Positions 1 to 11,030 of a stretch of DNA of 64,000 nucleotides are shown piece by piece. The position numbers and the translations under genes are program-made. The notes beneath the pieces are model-generated. The model saw nothing but the letters and a program-made list of their open reading frames with translations. It searched no databases and was not told the DNA's origin. The DNA comes from Daphnia pulex (Eukaryota > Arthropoda > Branchiopoda > Diplostraca > Daphniidae), in NCBI RefSeq assembly GCF_021134715.1, contig NC_060027.1, positions 3,472,001 through 3,536,000 on the forward strand, written 5' to 3'. The number at the start of each line of letters is the position of its first letter. Position 1 is the stretch's first letter.

Positions 1-345
1 AAGGAAAGAAGAATATATATTGATATATAATCTCCTATTTTCATTTTCTAACCCGCCGCTTTAATAAAACATGGGTCGACTGTCGCGCTAAGCATTCCGT
101 TCACGATTTAGCCGGACGGACGCCGAGACATTCCTCATTATCGCTCACACCCTCTCCAAAATCCTCCCACGCACAAAGTGCACGGACATCTTCTCTCGAC
201 TCAAATGTCATCACATTCTCTAAGTCGGGATAATGACCTGTTTCGCACGCCATCCTACTACTACTAGCTGGACGCCAAAGACGGGCACAAGGAAGGAATG
301 TCAATTTGAGAATAAAGCGGGTTTTAAGATATGTAATATATATAC
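1..345 (-). other. RFC1 intron beginning, with an unexplained open frame
   Basis: After the donor at 345 the expected RFC1 continuation (Walker A KT, then the sensor region) does not appear in any frame. Instead a frame stays open on the minus strand from about 345 to 101 and ends with GVRPAKS and a stop. Its text (for example SREDVRALCAWEDFGEG) does not match RFC1 and I do not recognise it. It could be an intron with chance openness, an inserted fragment of another gene, or a misjoin in the assembly. An AT-rich tail follows to base 1. Confidence 0.4.
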
Positions 346-2864
346 CAATGCCAGGTGGGCCGGAGAGCAAAGCGGCTTTGAAGAAGGCTCCGTCGTCGTT
401 GGTCGACCAGGGACCTGAATGTGTAACAAGGACGACGGAAAACAAATTGTTTAGTTGATCCCATTTTCCAGGGGTGGGGTTTCTTTTGCTTTTTCCCGCC
501 AGAATCTCATTCATAATTGATTGAGCATCACTTACTGGGCTTTGTAAGTTTCTTGCCGCGATTATCGTACCAACTTTTGAGCCAGTAGACCAACTTTTTA
601 GCGATGCTCCGATCTCCGTGCATTCCTGAAATGACAAAATTCAAATTGTTGACTTTCTACTTTCAACCACGACAAAGTTTTCGGACTTACCAATCACTTG
701 TTTTAAGCTGGTCGGTTTGTACTTGTCGACCCAGGGTAGTTGGGCTTGGTCGTTTCCTTCGGCGACTTCCATTTTTAACGAAATGAGCTCGGCTTTCCTG
801 ATAGGAGCGGCCGTGCTGCTGCTGCTACTCTGCTGCGGTTTGAGATCGATTTTCTTGGGTTCGGGGGATTTCTTCTTGGGCGGACTAGAAACAGTAATAG
901 GCTTGCCAGGAGGCTCTGGCTCGGCTTTCTTGGACGCGGCGGCTTTATGGGCGCTCCTAGGTGTCGTCGGGGCTTTCTTGGCAGCCGGAGAACTTAAACC
1001 TTGGCCGGCAGGTCTTGTAGCGATCAATTTCAAGAAATCATCTTCACTGAGCATGGGTACATTGAGATCCTTGGCCTGTGCGAGAGAGAGAGAGAGAGAG
1101 AGAAACCCCAAAATCATTAAATAGTTACTAATGAGCGCCAAGAGAGACACAAAGGCGAGAGCCAGTGAAATCCACCCTCAAAGCACATCAGAATCAATCT
1201 AAACGGCTCTTCAATATTAGTGGCAGGATCGTGTTTCTCATCTGAATAGAGTTGCAAATGCCGATTGTTCTCTCTGCTCGACAATGTGTGGTAGTAGTAC
1301 CACCTAGGAGCGTTTGGCGACTTGGGAGAGAGAATGAATGGGCGAAAAATGAACCAGACAGAGGGAGAGACAAGATCCTCTGGCTGAATGCGTTCACTTG
1401 AAATCAGAGCGCCACTGTCTCTCTCTCTGGGCTTGACAGCATACATGGAAATCGTGTGAAGGACCAGGTGAAGGACTTACTTTCGACAGCTTAGAGGGAC
1501 CCGCATCATCGCCGGCCAATAGATACGTCGTATTCTTGCTGACAGCTTTAGGCGCTTTGCCGCCATATTTCTTGACAAGCCCTTCGGCCTCTTCACGGTG
1601 CAGGGATTCCAAAACGCCTGTAACGACAATGGTCAATCCCGTCAGACATCCCGGAGCTCCCTGTAGGGTAGAAGATACAAAAGAAAAGATATATAAGGAC
1701 GTTGTCGTCATCTTTCCTTCATATATAGCCCAGACATATTAACAATACACAATTTTCAATCTCGTGTACGCGTGTGTGTGTGGGGGGGTTATTACCTCCG
1801 GAACGGGTTTACTGCCGGGATTTTTCGCTCCGCCGTCTCTGCGAGAAGCAAGGAATTTCCGGTAATTCTCGGCCTTTTCTTTTCGCTTTTCTAAGGCATC
1901 GAAGGCCGGCGAGTCGATTACATCTGGGTCGTCGTCGTCATCATCTTTGCTCGACTTCTTTTTGGGAGTTTCTTTGACAATTGTTGTCTCCGCCTTCATC
2001 TTTTTGTTTGACTTGGGGGTTGAAGAGGTTTTATTTGAATTAGAGTCCAATTCTTTCAGCTGGGATTTGATTCTTTTGTCTTTCTCTTCACTGGGTTTGG
2101 CATCCTTAGTGGGAGTGCTCTTCTTGGGAGTGACGGATGAATCAGCAGCCTTTCTCTTCTTGTCAGAATCCCTCTTTACTTCCACCCGGGCTGACTCTTT
2201 TGAAGATGTTTTCTCATTTTTAGACGGAGGGCTAGACTTGGATTTCTCTTCCTTGGCAGGAGATTTGATTTTCTCTTTCTTGGTTGGAGAATCGGGTTTG
2301 CCCTTTTTACTTGTTGACTTTTCGACCACTTTTGACTTTTTCGTCACTGGGGCTTCATCCAACTGCTGCAGTGTGGCTTCAAAATCTTCATCACTGTGAT
2401 CTTCAATGACCGTTCTTTTCCTTTTCTCTGGTATTTCCTTGCTCCTCTGGATGGGCTTGTTGCCGAATACTGAGCCGATGTCAACAGGTTGAAGTGGAGT
2501 TTCAGGTGTTTTGGCATGTTTCTTGAGTTTGGAGGCTGAAACAACAGTCTCCTTCTTTGGTACATCTTCCACTTTTGTTTTCTTTAAGGACGCAGGTTTC
2601 ATGATAGGCCCTTCCGAGTCTGAATCTGTGGAGTCAACAAGAACCATGGCTTTCTTCTTTCGTTTCCCTGCATCCTCGTCTTTCACATTCGATGCTGAAC
2701 CCGGTGATTTCGACGATTTCGGGGCGATCGACGTGAAAAAATTTCGAATGTCTCCCTTGACTGCAGCAGTTTTGGGACTTTTGGGAGGCTGTCACGTGAC
2801 AAAAACCAAAAAACATAGTAAATATGTGCTCAAAACTAAAATTTTAACCAATGATAAATACCAT
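346..2864 (-). CDS. RFC1: Replication factor C large subunit, 5' part (6 exons, runs off window)
   Basis: Large subunit of the clamp loader that opens PCNA rings on primed DNA in the nucleus. Proposed exons: 2862-2864 (ATG only), 1796-2788, 1481-1660, 691-1075, 536-625, 346-414; phases agree at every junction and introns have GT/AG ends. The joined protein has about 573 residues so far. A PIP-like box (KGDIRNFF, about residues 12-19) is followed by a lysine/serine-rich linker with acidic SDSEG and HSDEDFE patches. Then come a BRCT domain (about 333-405, LTIVVTGVLESL and KYGGKAPKAVSKNTTYLLAG), the RFC box PWVDKYKPTSLKQVIG (about 506), and KAALLSGPPGIG, the start of Walker A. The next exon must supply the KT of Walker A and is not recognisable before base 1. 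Human RFC1 has over 1100 residues, so about half is here. Domain order and sequence match RFC1 strongly; exon borders are read by eye. Confidence 0.93.
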
Positions 2865-5800
2865 GATGACAAAATAACGCTTCCAATGATTCAACAATCA
2901 ACAATCGTAATACTTAAAGTCATAAACTCAACGTTTTCGAGTTTTTCTTATTTTTAGACGACGATTGCTTTCACAAGGGTGGTTGGCGCCATCGTTTGGT
3001 AACAATACGAAGTTTTTAAATTAAACGCTAGGTGGCAGCAGCGTCTATGGATGATTTAAAAATCACGCAATAAATATTAGAAAAGTGAACTTGTTTTTAC
3101 ACACAATTTAGTTCCTGGTAGAAAGAAGAGCTCTGCAGGCTTTGGGAGAGTGTAAGCATCATATTTCCAAAAGTTTCTACCACACTTAGTTTGAATAGGA
3201 GACGAGCTTCACTGCCGTCGAGCTATTGTGTCGCTGGTGAAAAAAGCGATAGAGTTAATCTCAATTCGAGTTTAAGGGGTCTTTGGTGAAAACATGTAAA
3301 TACAAAATCTAAAAAAAAGAGAAAACTTGTACACAGACGCAGGTTTATATCGAGGTTCCGAGATGAAATATGATCTCATCCGCCGATGTAACGCAAGACG
3401 CCGAGCGGGACCGCCGCCTTGTTATGGTGATGATGCCGCGCGCTTAATTTATGACACAAAACCTTTACGGCTGTGGAGAAAGAAATTCATAAGAGGATTT
3501 TTGCATACCATCAAGATGCGCGACTTAAACATTTCCTCTATCTTTCTTCTTCCTTTTTTATATTTTCTCTCTCTCTCTCTCTCTCCGGAATTGAATTTTT
3601 TTTAAATACACCGCCGTAGGGAGTGAAAGAGAAATCGGCGTGAAACGGAAGATAAATTCCGTCATCCATCAGAAAAGGTAAATCACCCGATGGAGAATTG
3701 ATTATCAATTCGGGCGATCACGGCTTATTTCCCGACAAGATTACGACTAGCGATAGGAATACACACACACAAGAAACACAATGTCGACAGTTACTACACG
3801 TATAGATTCCTATTCTCTTGATTGAACTTTCAACCTTTATTTCTTTTTCTTTACTACGTTGTTTGTTGATGGCCTTAACCGCTTGGTCACGTGGCTCCAG
3901 TCATTGGAGCATTACTCACGAGCTCGGCGGGAGGCCCCCAAAAAAATTTCAAATTCATTTTTTTTTCATCTTCTTCTTTCCTCCCCGTATTTTCTCTTTT
4001 CCTTTTTTCTAACCCTCAGAAAGCGATTGATCTTTCTCACCTCTATCGAATGAATACAAATTGTAATCAAATTTTTAAATCTTGATATATTTTTTTTAAA
4101 TGTTAGGTGTATGTAGTTTAAGTAAAAGTAACTTGTAATAAGAGTATAACGCATTGACTGGAATATACACGACGAGACGAGAGAAAGATCACGTAATTAT
4201 GTGTACCTCTCGTAATGAATTGATTATGAGTAATGAGCTGATTTTTATGATTTTTATCAAGCCTGTAGATGCCGGGGCAAAGTGAACCCTATAAAGAATT
4301 TGTAAATGGCTTTGCTCGTATCTCTAATAATCGGTTCAAATAAAAAGATTAGGGTTGTTGCGACAATTTCCAACAATGAACCGTTATATTTATTGAAAGA
4401 TCTTGAAGTAGAAGTGAATATGAAAGTAACATCAAGGATAGCAACTGTTTTAGATCAATTTACAATGGAGCTTGCTTGTTATTGTCTTTGTCATCTTAAT
4501 ATTCTTTTAACATGCCTCCCTTAATTTGATTAACTATATCTTCACTCCTTAGGTCTGTTAATCTGTTGACCAGCTTGTAGACACCTATTATCATCTAAAT
4601 CAGTTGAAAATAGTGTTGATGAAGAAGATCAATGATTTCAATTGATGTACTAGCTGACGTGCCTAAGAAGTGAGGGCGTTCGAATTAATGGACATTGGTC
4701 CATAAATATCAACTAAATTTAGTCAGTTATGCTACTGGCGAAACTCCGAAACAGAAAATATTTAATGTAACAGATGGTATCTAAGCAGTTAAAATTAGCG
4801 CTCACAAAAATCTTCGCTGCATTTGTTCCCAGTTGGTTCATTAACAGAAAGTTATCTTTTTTCTATTAGTAACGCACCCCCTGTGTGTTGTCAGCAAATT
4901 ATAGTCATCGTTGCAGTATTTGGCGTTGGAATAGCGGCAAAGTTGCCCGAGGCATTCTTCAGCGTTATTACAGCGGACGAAGTTTCTTGACGGGCACGTT
5001 CCCAAAGCTCAAAAGGCTCCAAGAAAATTTAGTAACGATAAATACGCATATTAATAATACATGACGAAAGATAAAGTCTCCTGTGTTTCATTATTATTAC
5101 AATCAAATCAATACAACCCAAAAATAAAACTATAGCGCTCGAGAATGTCAGAATGTCTTGTTGGTATAGTCATCGTGAGATAAACGATTAGCTGAGAACT
5201 AAACTTTTGCTATTTTCGGATTATTCATATCTAATTGGTGCAGGGAATTCACTTTTGTCTCGAGAACTTTGAATGCATCACCAATGCGCATCAGCAAATG
5301 CAATTTTATATGGGTAAATTCGAAATCATCTCTAATACATTTGCATACTGTTTGACACATGTTATGAATGATGTAAGGAATACAGAAAGATATTAATATC
5401 TCAATAATTTTGGTTATTATTCAGTTCTCAAGCACTTATAGCTTTAACTTAAAAGAAATGAAGCGAAACTTCCACAGACGAATTCTCTATTGTAAGGACT
5501 AGAGTTGACGTGCGATTTCTCTTAATAAGGAAAGCTTCTTGTGCTGTGCTTGAGCGATTCTAACTTGAAATAATATCAATGGTGGATATAAATAGTATTG
5601 GCCAGCTTAAAGTGGTATGGTGTACTATTCAGGCAGTTAACACATCCGTAATTGGATCACTGTATTCATTATCTTTGAAATGGAGAGTAACTGGCCGTTC
5701 ACGCTGACACAATTCCAGTTCATTATAATTAATTTAGTTGTTTGGTTTACCCGACCCCAAAAAGTTTATAATAATCAATTCACAAAACGATACGTCATAA

Positions 5801-6000
5801 AACTAAATAAAATACAAAGTTAGTCTACCCGGAGTTGATTATCGTTCTATACTTCTCATTCCAGTTTTTCAATCGAATAAGAAAAAAAAAAACGAAATCC
5901 AATCGAATTTAAGTGTCTATCGCTCAGACGAGCTGAAGGGCTGTCGGTTATTTTTCATCATAATGTCTCGCGTCGGAATCTGTCCGCTGGAACAGCTGCC
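2865..6000. other. Gene-poor DNA upstream of RFC1
   Basis: Nothing convincingly coding. The first few hundred bases should hold the RFC1 promoter and 5' UTR (minus strand), but I see no clear TATA box. From about 4200 to 5900 the DNA becomes markedly more AT-rich and loses the CT/GA runs of its surroundings. It contains a 72-codon plus-strand open frame (4306-4524) with A/T-ending codons and no recognisable domain. This block may be an old transposon remnant. Confidence 0.4.
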
Positions 6001-7660
6001 GGACCTCTATATGTAGCTAGAACTAATATTGATAATACCATCATCCATCAACGATTTCCACGACACATTGGCGGAGTTCTATCCAGGAAAGAAGAAGAAC
6101 GAAAAAAAAAAAACAAAAATAAAATAAAAGGGGAAACAAAAATCCCTCGATCGATACGGATGAGATATGAACAATCGGGTTCTTCTGTCGGGTTCAAACA
6201 AAAAACACGTCTAATATATATCTGTATAGGATATGAGAATGTACACACACACACACACACTGCAGCAGTCTCTCCGGATCACGTAAAAGGCCTGAAAGGG
6301 TGGGGCGTCCGAGCGTGTACACACCGTTCGTTCGGTTAGATGGCGGGAGAGGGGGAAGATCGATAAGAATCCGGGCGAACGGACGGACAATTCCATTTAC
6401 GAATAAGGGGACGACCCTCTCATTTCCCCCCCGCCATCACCTTTTATCTTCTCGACAGCAAATAACACTAATGAGAACGAACGAAACCAAACCAGGGGTG
6501 GGGTAGAGAGGAGTGGCCAGCTCGTAGTTGAACCTCGCTGTGTGTGTATATTTACATTTTAGTGATTTTACACACACTGCTAAACAATGCGTAGAAGTTC
6601 TGCTGAATATTCCACTAACAATCGCTTTGATGGCATCTCACGTCTTCAATCAATTACGATGGCTATATACACTGCTGGAATCCAGTCGTATAATTTGATC
6701 AGAAAATATTTAATCCAATCAAAAATTATTCCCTCTCTTGGCTATCGTTTTTGAACGGTTGGGATTTAATTAGGGGGAGCGAGGGTCGATTTTTAATTTT
6801 CTATCGATACCTAAGAATAGCTAATTAGAATATTGTGTCGTCTGCTTACTTTCTGTTGCAATTTGCAAAAGGCAAGCTAAAGTTTCGATAAACGAAAAAG
6901 AGAAGATGCTCTAGATATTTTAAAAGATATAGAAAACTTAACCAACCTGACTGAACTCTCACTTTTACGAAAACGTACGTGGCTGCACGAAGAAATAGCA
7001 CATCAAATAAAATGACAAAAATGTGGACGTGTGATTTCTCGTCGTGGCGTGGCTCACCATGCTCTTTTGCTCTCCACTCCAAGACTCCATGCTGTTTGGC
7101 AGGTAAATATAATTAAGAATACAAACGGAATGATTATTTGAGCTTAATTAGAACAGTTAAACATGTTCTCAAATTGTGGAATGTTCCTGATTAGCATTGA
7201 TTAAGGTAACCCCTTTGACGATGCATGGCAGAATGCACTGTAACCTTTTCCTTTGTGCAGATTTGAGCCCTGAGCCAGCCATTGTAATCACAAGATATTA
7301 AATAGGCATAAGCAACAATCTCAGCATCATTGCGAGGATAATTTGTGTTCCTTTGACCTGCTAGATGTTTTATTGATGCATGACTTGCACGATTTGCATA
7401 AATGAATGTATTAAGTAAACCTCCAGAGATTCTCCTGTTGATTAACAACTAGGGTTTAATCAGTGTATCATTTTAAACTTTTCCTTGTTGTTTTTGTAAA
7501 AAAAAATTTCGTAAACCATTTTGTATTTTTGTCATCTAGATAAACAGCATCCAGTTTGATAGGAAAAAACTGTGTCCTCGTGTACGCCTATGTGAAGGTG
7601 GGTGTATTCACGAGGAGACCCTTTCCCCCTAAATCCCGGCTGGTGTCTTCAACCTTTCAG

Positions 7661-7721
7661 CGGATGGATGGAACGTATACTTGCAGATGGATGCCTGGCT
7701 GTGGATTTCCCAGGCTACAAG
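7661..7721 (+). other. Possible isolated exon with strong splice sites
   Basis: A pyrimidine-rich stretch ending TTTCAG is followed by 61 bases open in more than one frame and then AAG|GTAGGA. One frame reads RMDGTYTCRWMPGCGFPRL, with a cysteine pair resembling half a zinc finger; another reads WMERILADGCLAVDFPGYK. Neither is recognised. It may be an alternative exon, a 5' UTR exon, or chance. Confidence 0.15.
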
Positions 7722-10700
7722 GTAGGACAAATTTACCTCTGTGCCTTTTGTTTTTCTCTATTTGGTGGCGTTTATCATAAATCGTTACGAAGTACGATTA
7801 CTCCTGACCTGAACTTAGTCGATTGACTGGAACTTTGTTTTCTCTTGGCGTTTTTTTTTATTCAGTCAGGGTTTTTTCACTGCAGAGATCAGGCTTGTTT
7901 TGTGTACTACCTCACAACTTTGTCTGTGGGAAAAGTAAAAAAAATTGTATGCTCAATGCAAGAGTCATCTGCTGCTACACCGACACCTCCTCGTTATTCT
8001 TTTGCATTTGGGGAATTCTTTCGTTCATTTTTCAATTTTGGCGGTAAACAAGTTTCTACCTACGAACGCTAGATGGCCTTAAAAAACGGACGGACTCCCG
8101 CGGCCTCTCATTTTTCGGAGGTCGAAAGGAGGAACCTCTTGTTCCACCACCTACCAACCCATCCCATCCCACCAGCACCACCCTATAGACACACACACAT
8201 ACATAGAGAGAGAGAGAGAGCAGAGAGTTGATTATATTCCCTTTTTCTTTTTTATATTTTCTTCTTCTTTTTCTTTCCTTTCGACCCCCAAAGACATGCG
8301 GACCTTTCGGACGGTCGGCTTTCAGTCGCTGGGCAACATCGGCGGGAACCAAACGGACAGCGTCTAGCACGTGACGGCTATTCTATCGCACCGACACTTT
8401 TAACTTTTTTCTTCTTTTTTCGGTAAAAAGAAGAAGAAGAAGAAGTTTCCAACTCAAGACAAGAAGGAGATAAGAAACAAAAAACGGCCAGAGTGGCTCT
8501 TTTCCGTCCTTCTATATTCTGTGTGTGTGTGTGTGAGTGTCTCTCTCTGCTGTGTGTGTGTCTGTGTCTGTGTTATTAGTGCGCATTCAAAGTGGCCGCG
8601 TGTGTGTGGCGTATAATAGTGCGCCGAGCGGAGTATTAACCCAAAAAGAAGAAGAAGAGTCTGAAGAATAACATTTTTTGATTTAAGTTTGGCCAGCAGC
8701 AGCAGCAGGAACTAGAGAGAGAGATCCGGCTGGCTGGCTAGCTAGCTAGCTCTATAAGCTCCATTGCGGTGCGGTCGCCATGAACGACGGGATTGTATTC
8801 ATTATTGTTGGGCCAGCGGTTATTATTCGTGGTGCTGGGGCTGCCTCCGTCATCGTCGATCACGCTCCGCCGTCCGGCGACAGCAGCAGCAACTAATCCG
8901 GAAGGAATTCGTTGACGGTAAATGAACCGTCGATTTATTGTTATGTGTAGTACCTCATTATTAGAACTTTGTGCTGGGCTGGGCTGGGCTCTCTCTCCTT
9001 TCTTTAGATTATTATTACATGTACACACACACAGTAGCAGCTCGTCTCATTATGAAAGGATCATGTGATGGACGGTGGTTGAGACTATTTTTTTTTATTA
9101 TTTTATGAGACGGACAAATGCTCCGTGAAAGTCACCTTGGAGCCTCTTCTTCTTTCGTTTTTTCCTTTTTTTTCACGGTGTAGTGGACGAACGGACGCAC
9201 AGCAGGTGGCCCGAGCTGAGCTCCGTTTTGGTGACTTGTCTGTTGTGATTGAGGCCATGTAGAATTGTTTGGCCGGAGAGAACAAAATGTCGAGATATAT
9301 AGAAGCGGGCGGGACATAGTTTCGGGATCAAAAGTCTCTCCACCCATTCGAGTAATGCAAATGACAATTCTGTCCGACTTGATCAATTTCACCCGGTGTG
9401 TGCCCGGTTGTTGTCTAGCTCTCGCAGAGGGATGTCTAGATTGAAAGCATTCCAAAGGGAGAGAGAGATGGTTTATAAATAGACAGACTGGGATATACAC
9501 GTAGGTTCTATAATAATAGGCACATCACTTATTGTTATTATTACACATATCCGTCGTGATTGAATGGATTGTGCTGTCAGGAGAGCCCAGGGTAAAGAAG
9601 AAAATAAGTTAAAGAGAAAGAAAAGAGAATAAAAAGATGGGTCAGTAACTTGTCGGAATCCGTCACCAGATAATAACTTATGGAGCCAGGCGAAAAAAAG
9701 ACAAACTCGGAAGAACGCACAGCACTTGTCTTTCTCTCTTATCACCGTGTAAGAATGTCAATATAGGAATATATATATATATATAAATATAAGTTGTGTG
9801 TGTGTGTGTGTAGAGAATGGCGTGCCACATAGCCACTGCTCTGCTCTATGGGGGTATAATATTTGACTTTGGTTTTGTTTGTCTTCCCCATTTTTTTTTC
9901 TAAATCTGGACAAACATGAAGGCGAAGCACGAGCGAGAGCAGCACACAAAGATTCTTCGTTATATATATATTTTTTCTTTCTTTCTTTTATCATATTTAT
10001 TCATTTTTGTGGTTTGGACATGAGAAGAATGAAAAATAACCAACCGGTCCTGGCGTGAACACAAGATGGAGATGTTTCATTCGTGATAACAAAACGGCCC
10101 CTGTAGAATTTATTTATTTTAATTTTTCCAACAACCCCTACAACTATTTTTTTAAAAAGAATATTAAAGAAAAGGGGGGTTCAACCAGTCGGTAGTATTT
10201 TCCTATCCTCTTAATACAACCCCTCGGAGCGATGCGAAACGGCGATAAAAAAAACTCCCATCCGGAATTATTACACACGGGAGAAACGGCCAGTGCGTGC
10301 CAGTCAGGACCGGTTTCAAGATATTTTATATTTCTTTTTTTATTTCAAAAAAATGAAGATGGGGGGAAATGGAATCAAAGTTGAGAACGATTTTCTTTTT
10401 CCTCTCGCCCGTGTGTAGAGTGTAGAGATTGGAAGGAAATTCAATTGTCGATTGGAATCGAAACATCCATCGCGCGCAAAAGAGATTCCTCTCTCTCTCT
10501 CTCTCTCTCGCTCCCAAATGTTTGTCTGTGTGTGCATACCTTTGATCGATGGAGAGAGAAAAAAAAAGTCTCAAATTTCTCGGAAATTGCCGGAAGGGTT
10601 TCCCCTTCTCCGTGCGGATAGCAACCAAGGCAGGCTCTCTTTTTTTTCCATTAAATTCTCTGAAGCGAAATGTTTCTTTTCTTTTTTTGAAATATTTTTT

Positions 10701-10909
10701 TCAAACCCAAACGGATATCAAGAAATGTGCGCAATCTCGATGTTGCCATCGCGACCCGCCGTGCGCTTTTTATCATATTTTCGCTATTTATATGTTTTAC
10801 CATCTTCTTCTTCTCCTTCTTCCTGGAGAGCTGTATACTCACAATGTGCAGTTGTGCACAGACGGGGGCTCTTAAATAAGGAAAAAAGTGTGTTGGATGG
10901 GAGAGAGAC

Positions 10910-11030
10910 GGTGGTGGTGGTGGTGGTGGTGGTGGTGGGCGGGAGTAGAGGAGGGAAATGATGGATCGTCTTTGACCGCGCGCATCCAGCGGAGCAGCGC
11001 CGCCGCCGCCGCTGCTGCTGCTGCTGCTCC
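10910..11030. repeat. GGT and GCC/CTG trinucleotide repeats
   Basis: About nine tandem GGT units at 10910-10938 are followed within 60 bases by GCC units and then CTG units (10999-11030). The block is long for an invertebrate intergenic region and should be polymorphic in length. Confidence 0.8.

Noticed and set aside
717-1124. 135-codon plus-strand frame
   Set aside because: Antisense shadow of RFC1 exon 4; the minus strand encodes the conserved RFC box.
7191-7448. 85-codon minus-strand frame
   Set aside because: Protein-like in places but with no splice sites or family signature; not enough to call a gene.
8056-8370. Minus-strand frame opening LDAVRLVPADVAQRLKADRP
   Set aside because: Opens from a non-ATG codon, soon degenerates into GA/CT repeat translation, and matches nothing I know.
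8780-8896. 38-codon ATG frame in a GC-richer patch
   Set aside because: Too short, no splice or family evidence; kept only as a place to look for a noncoding first exon.
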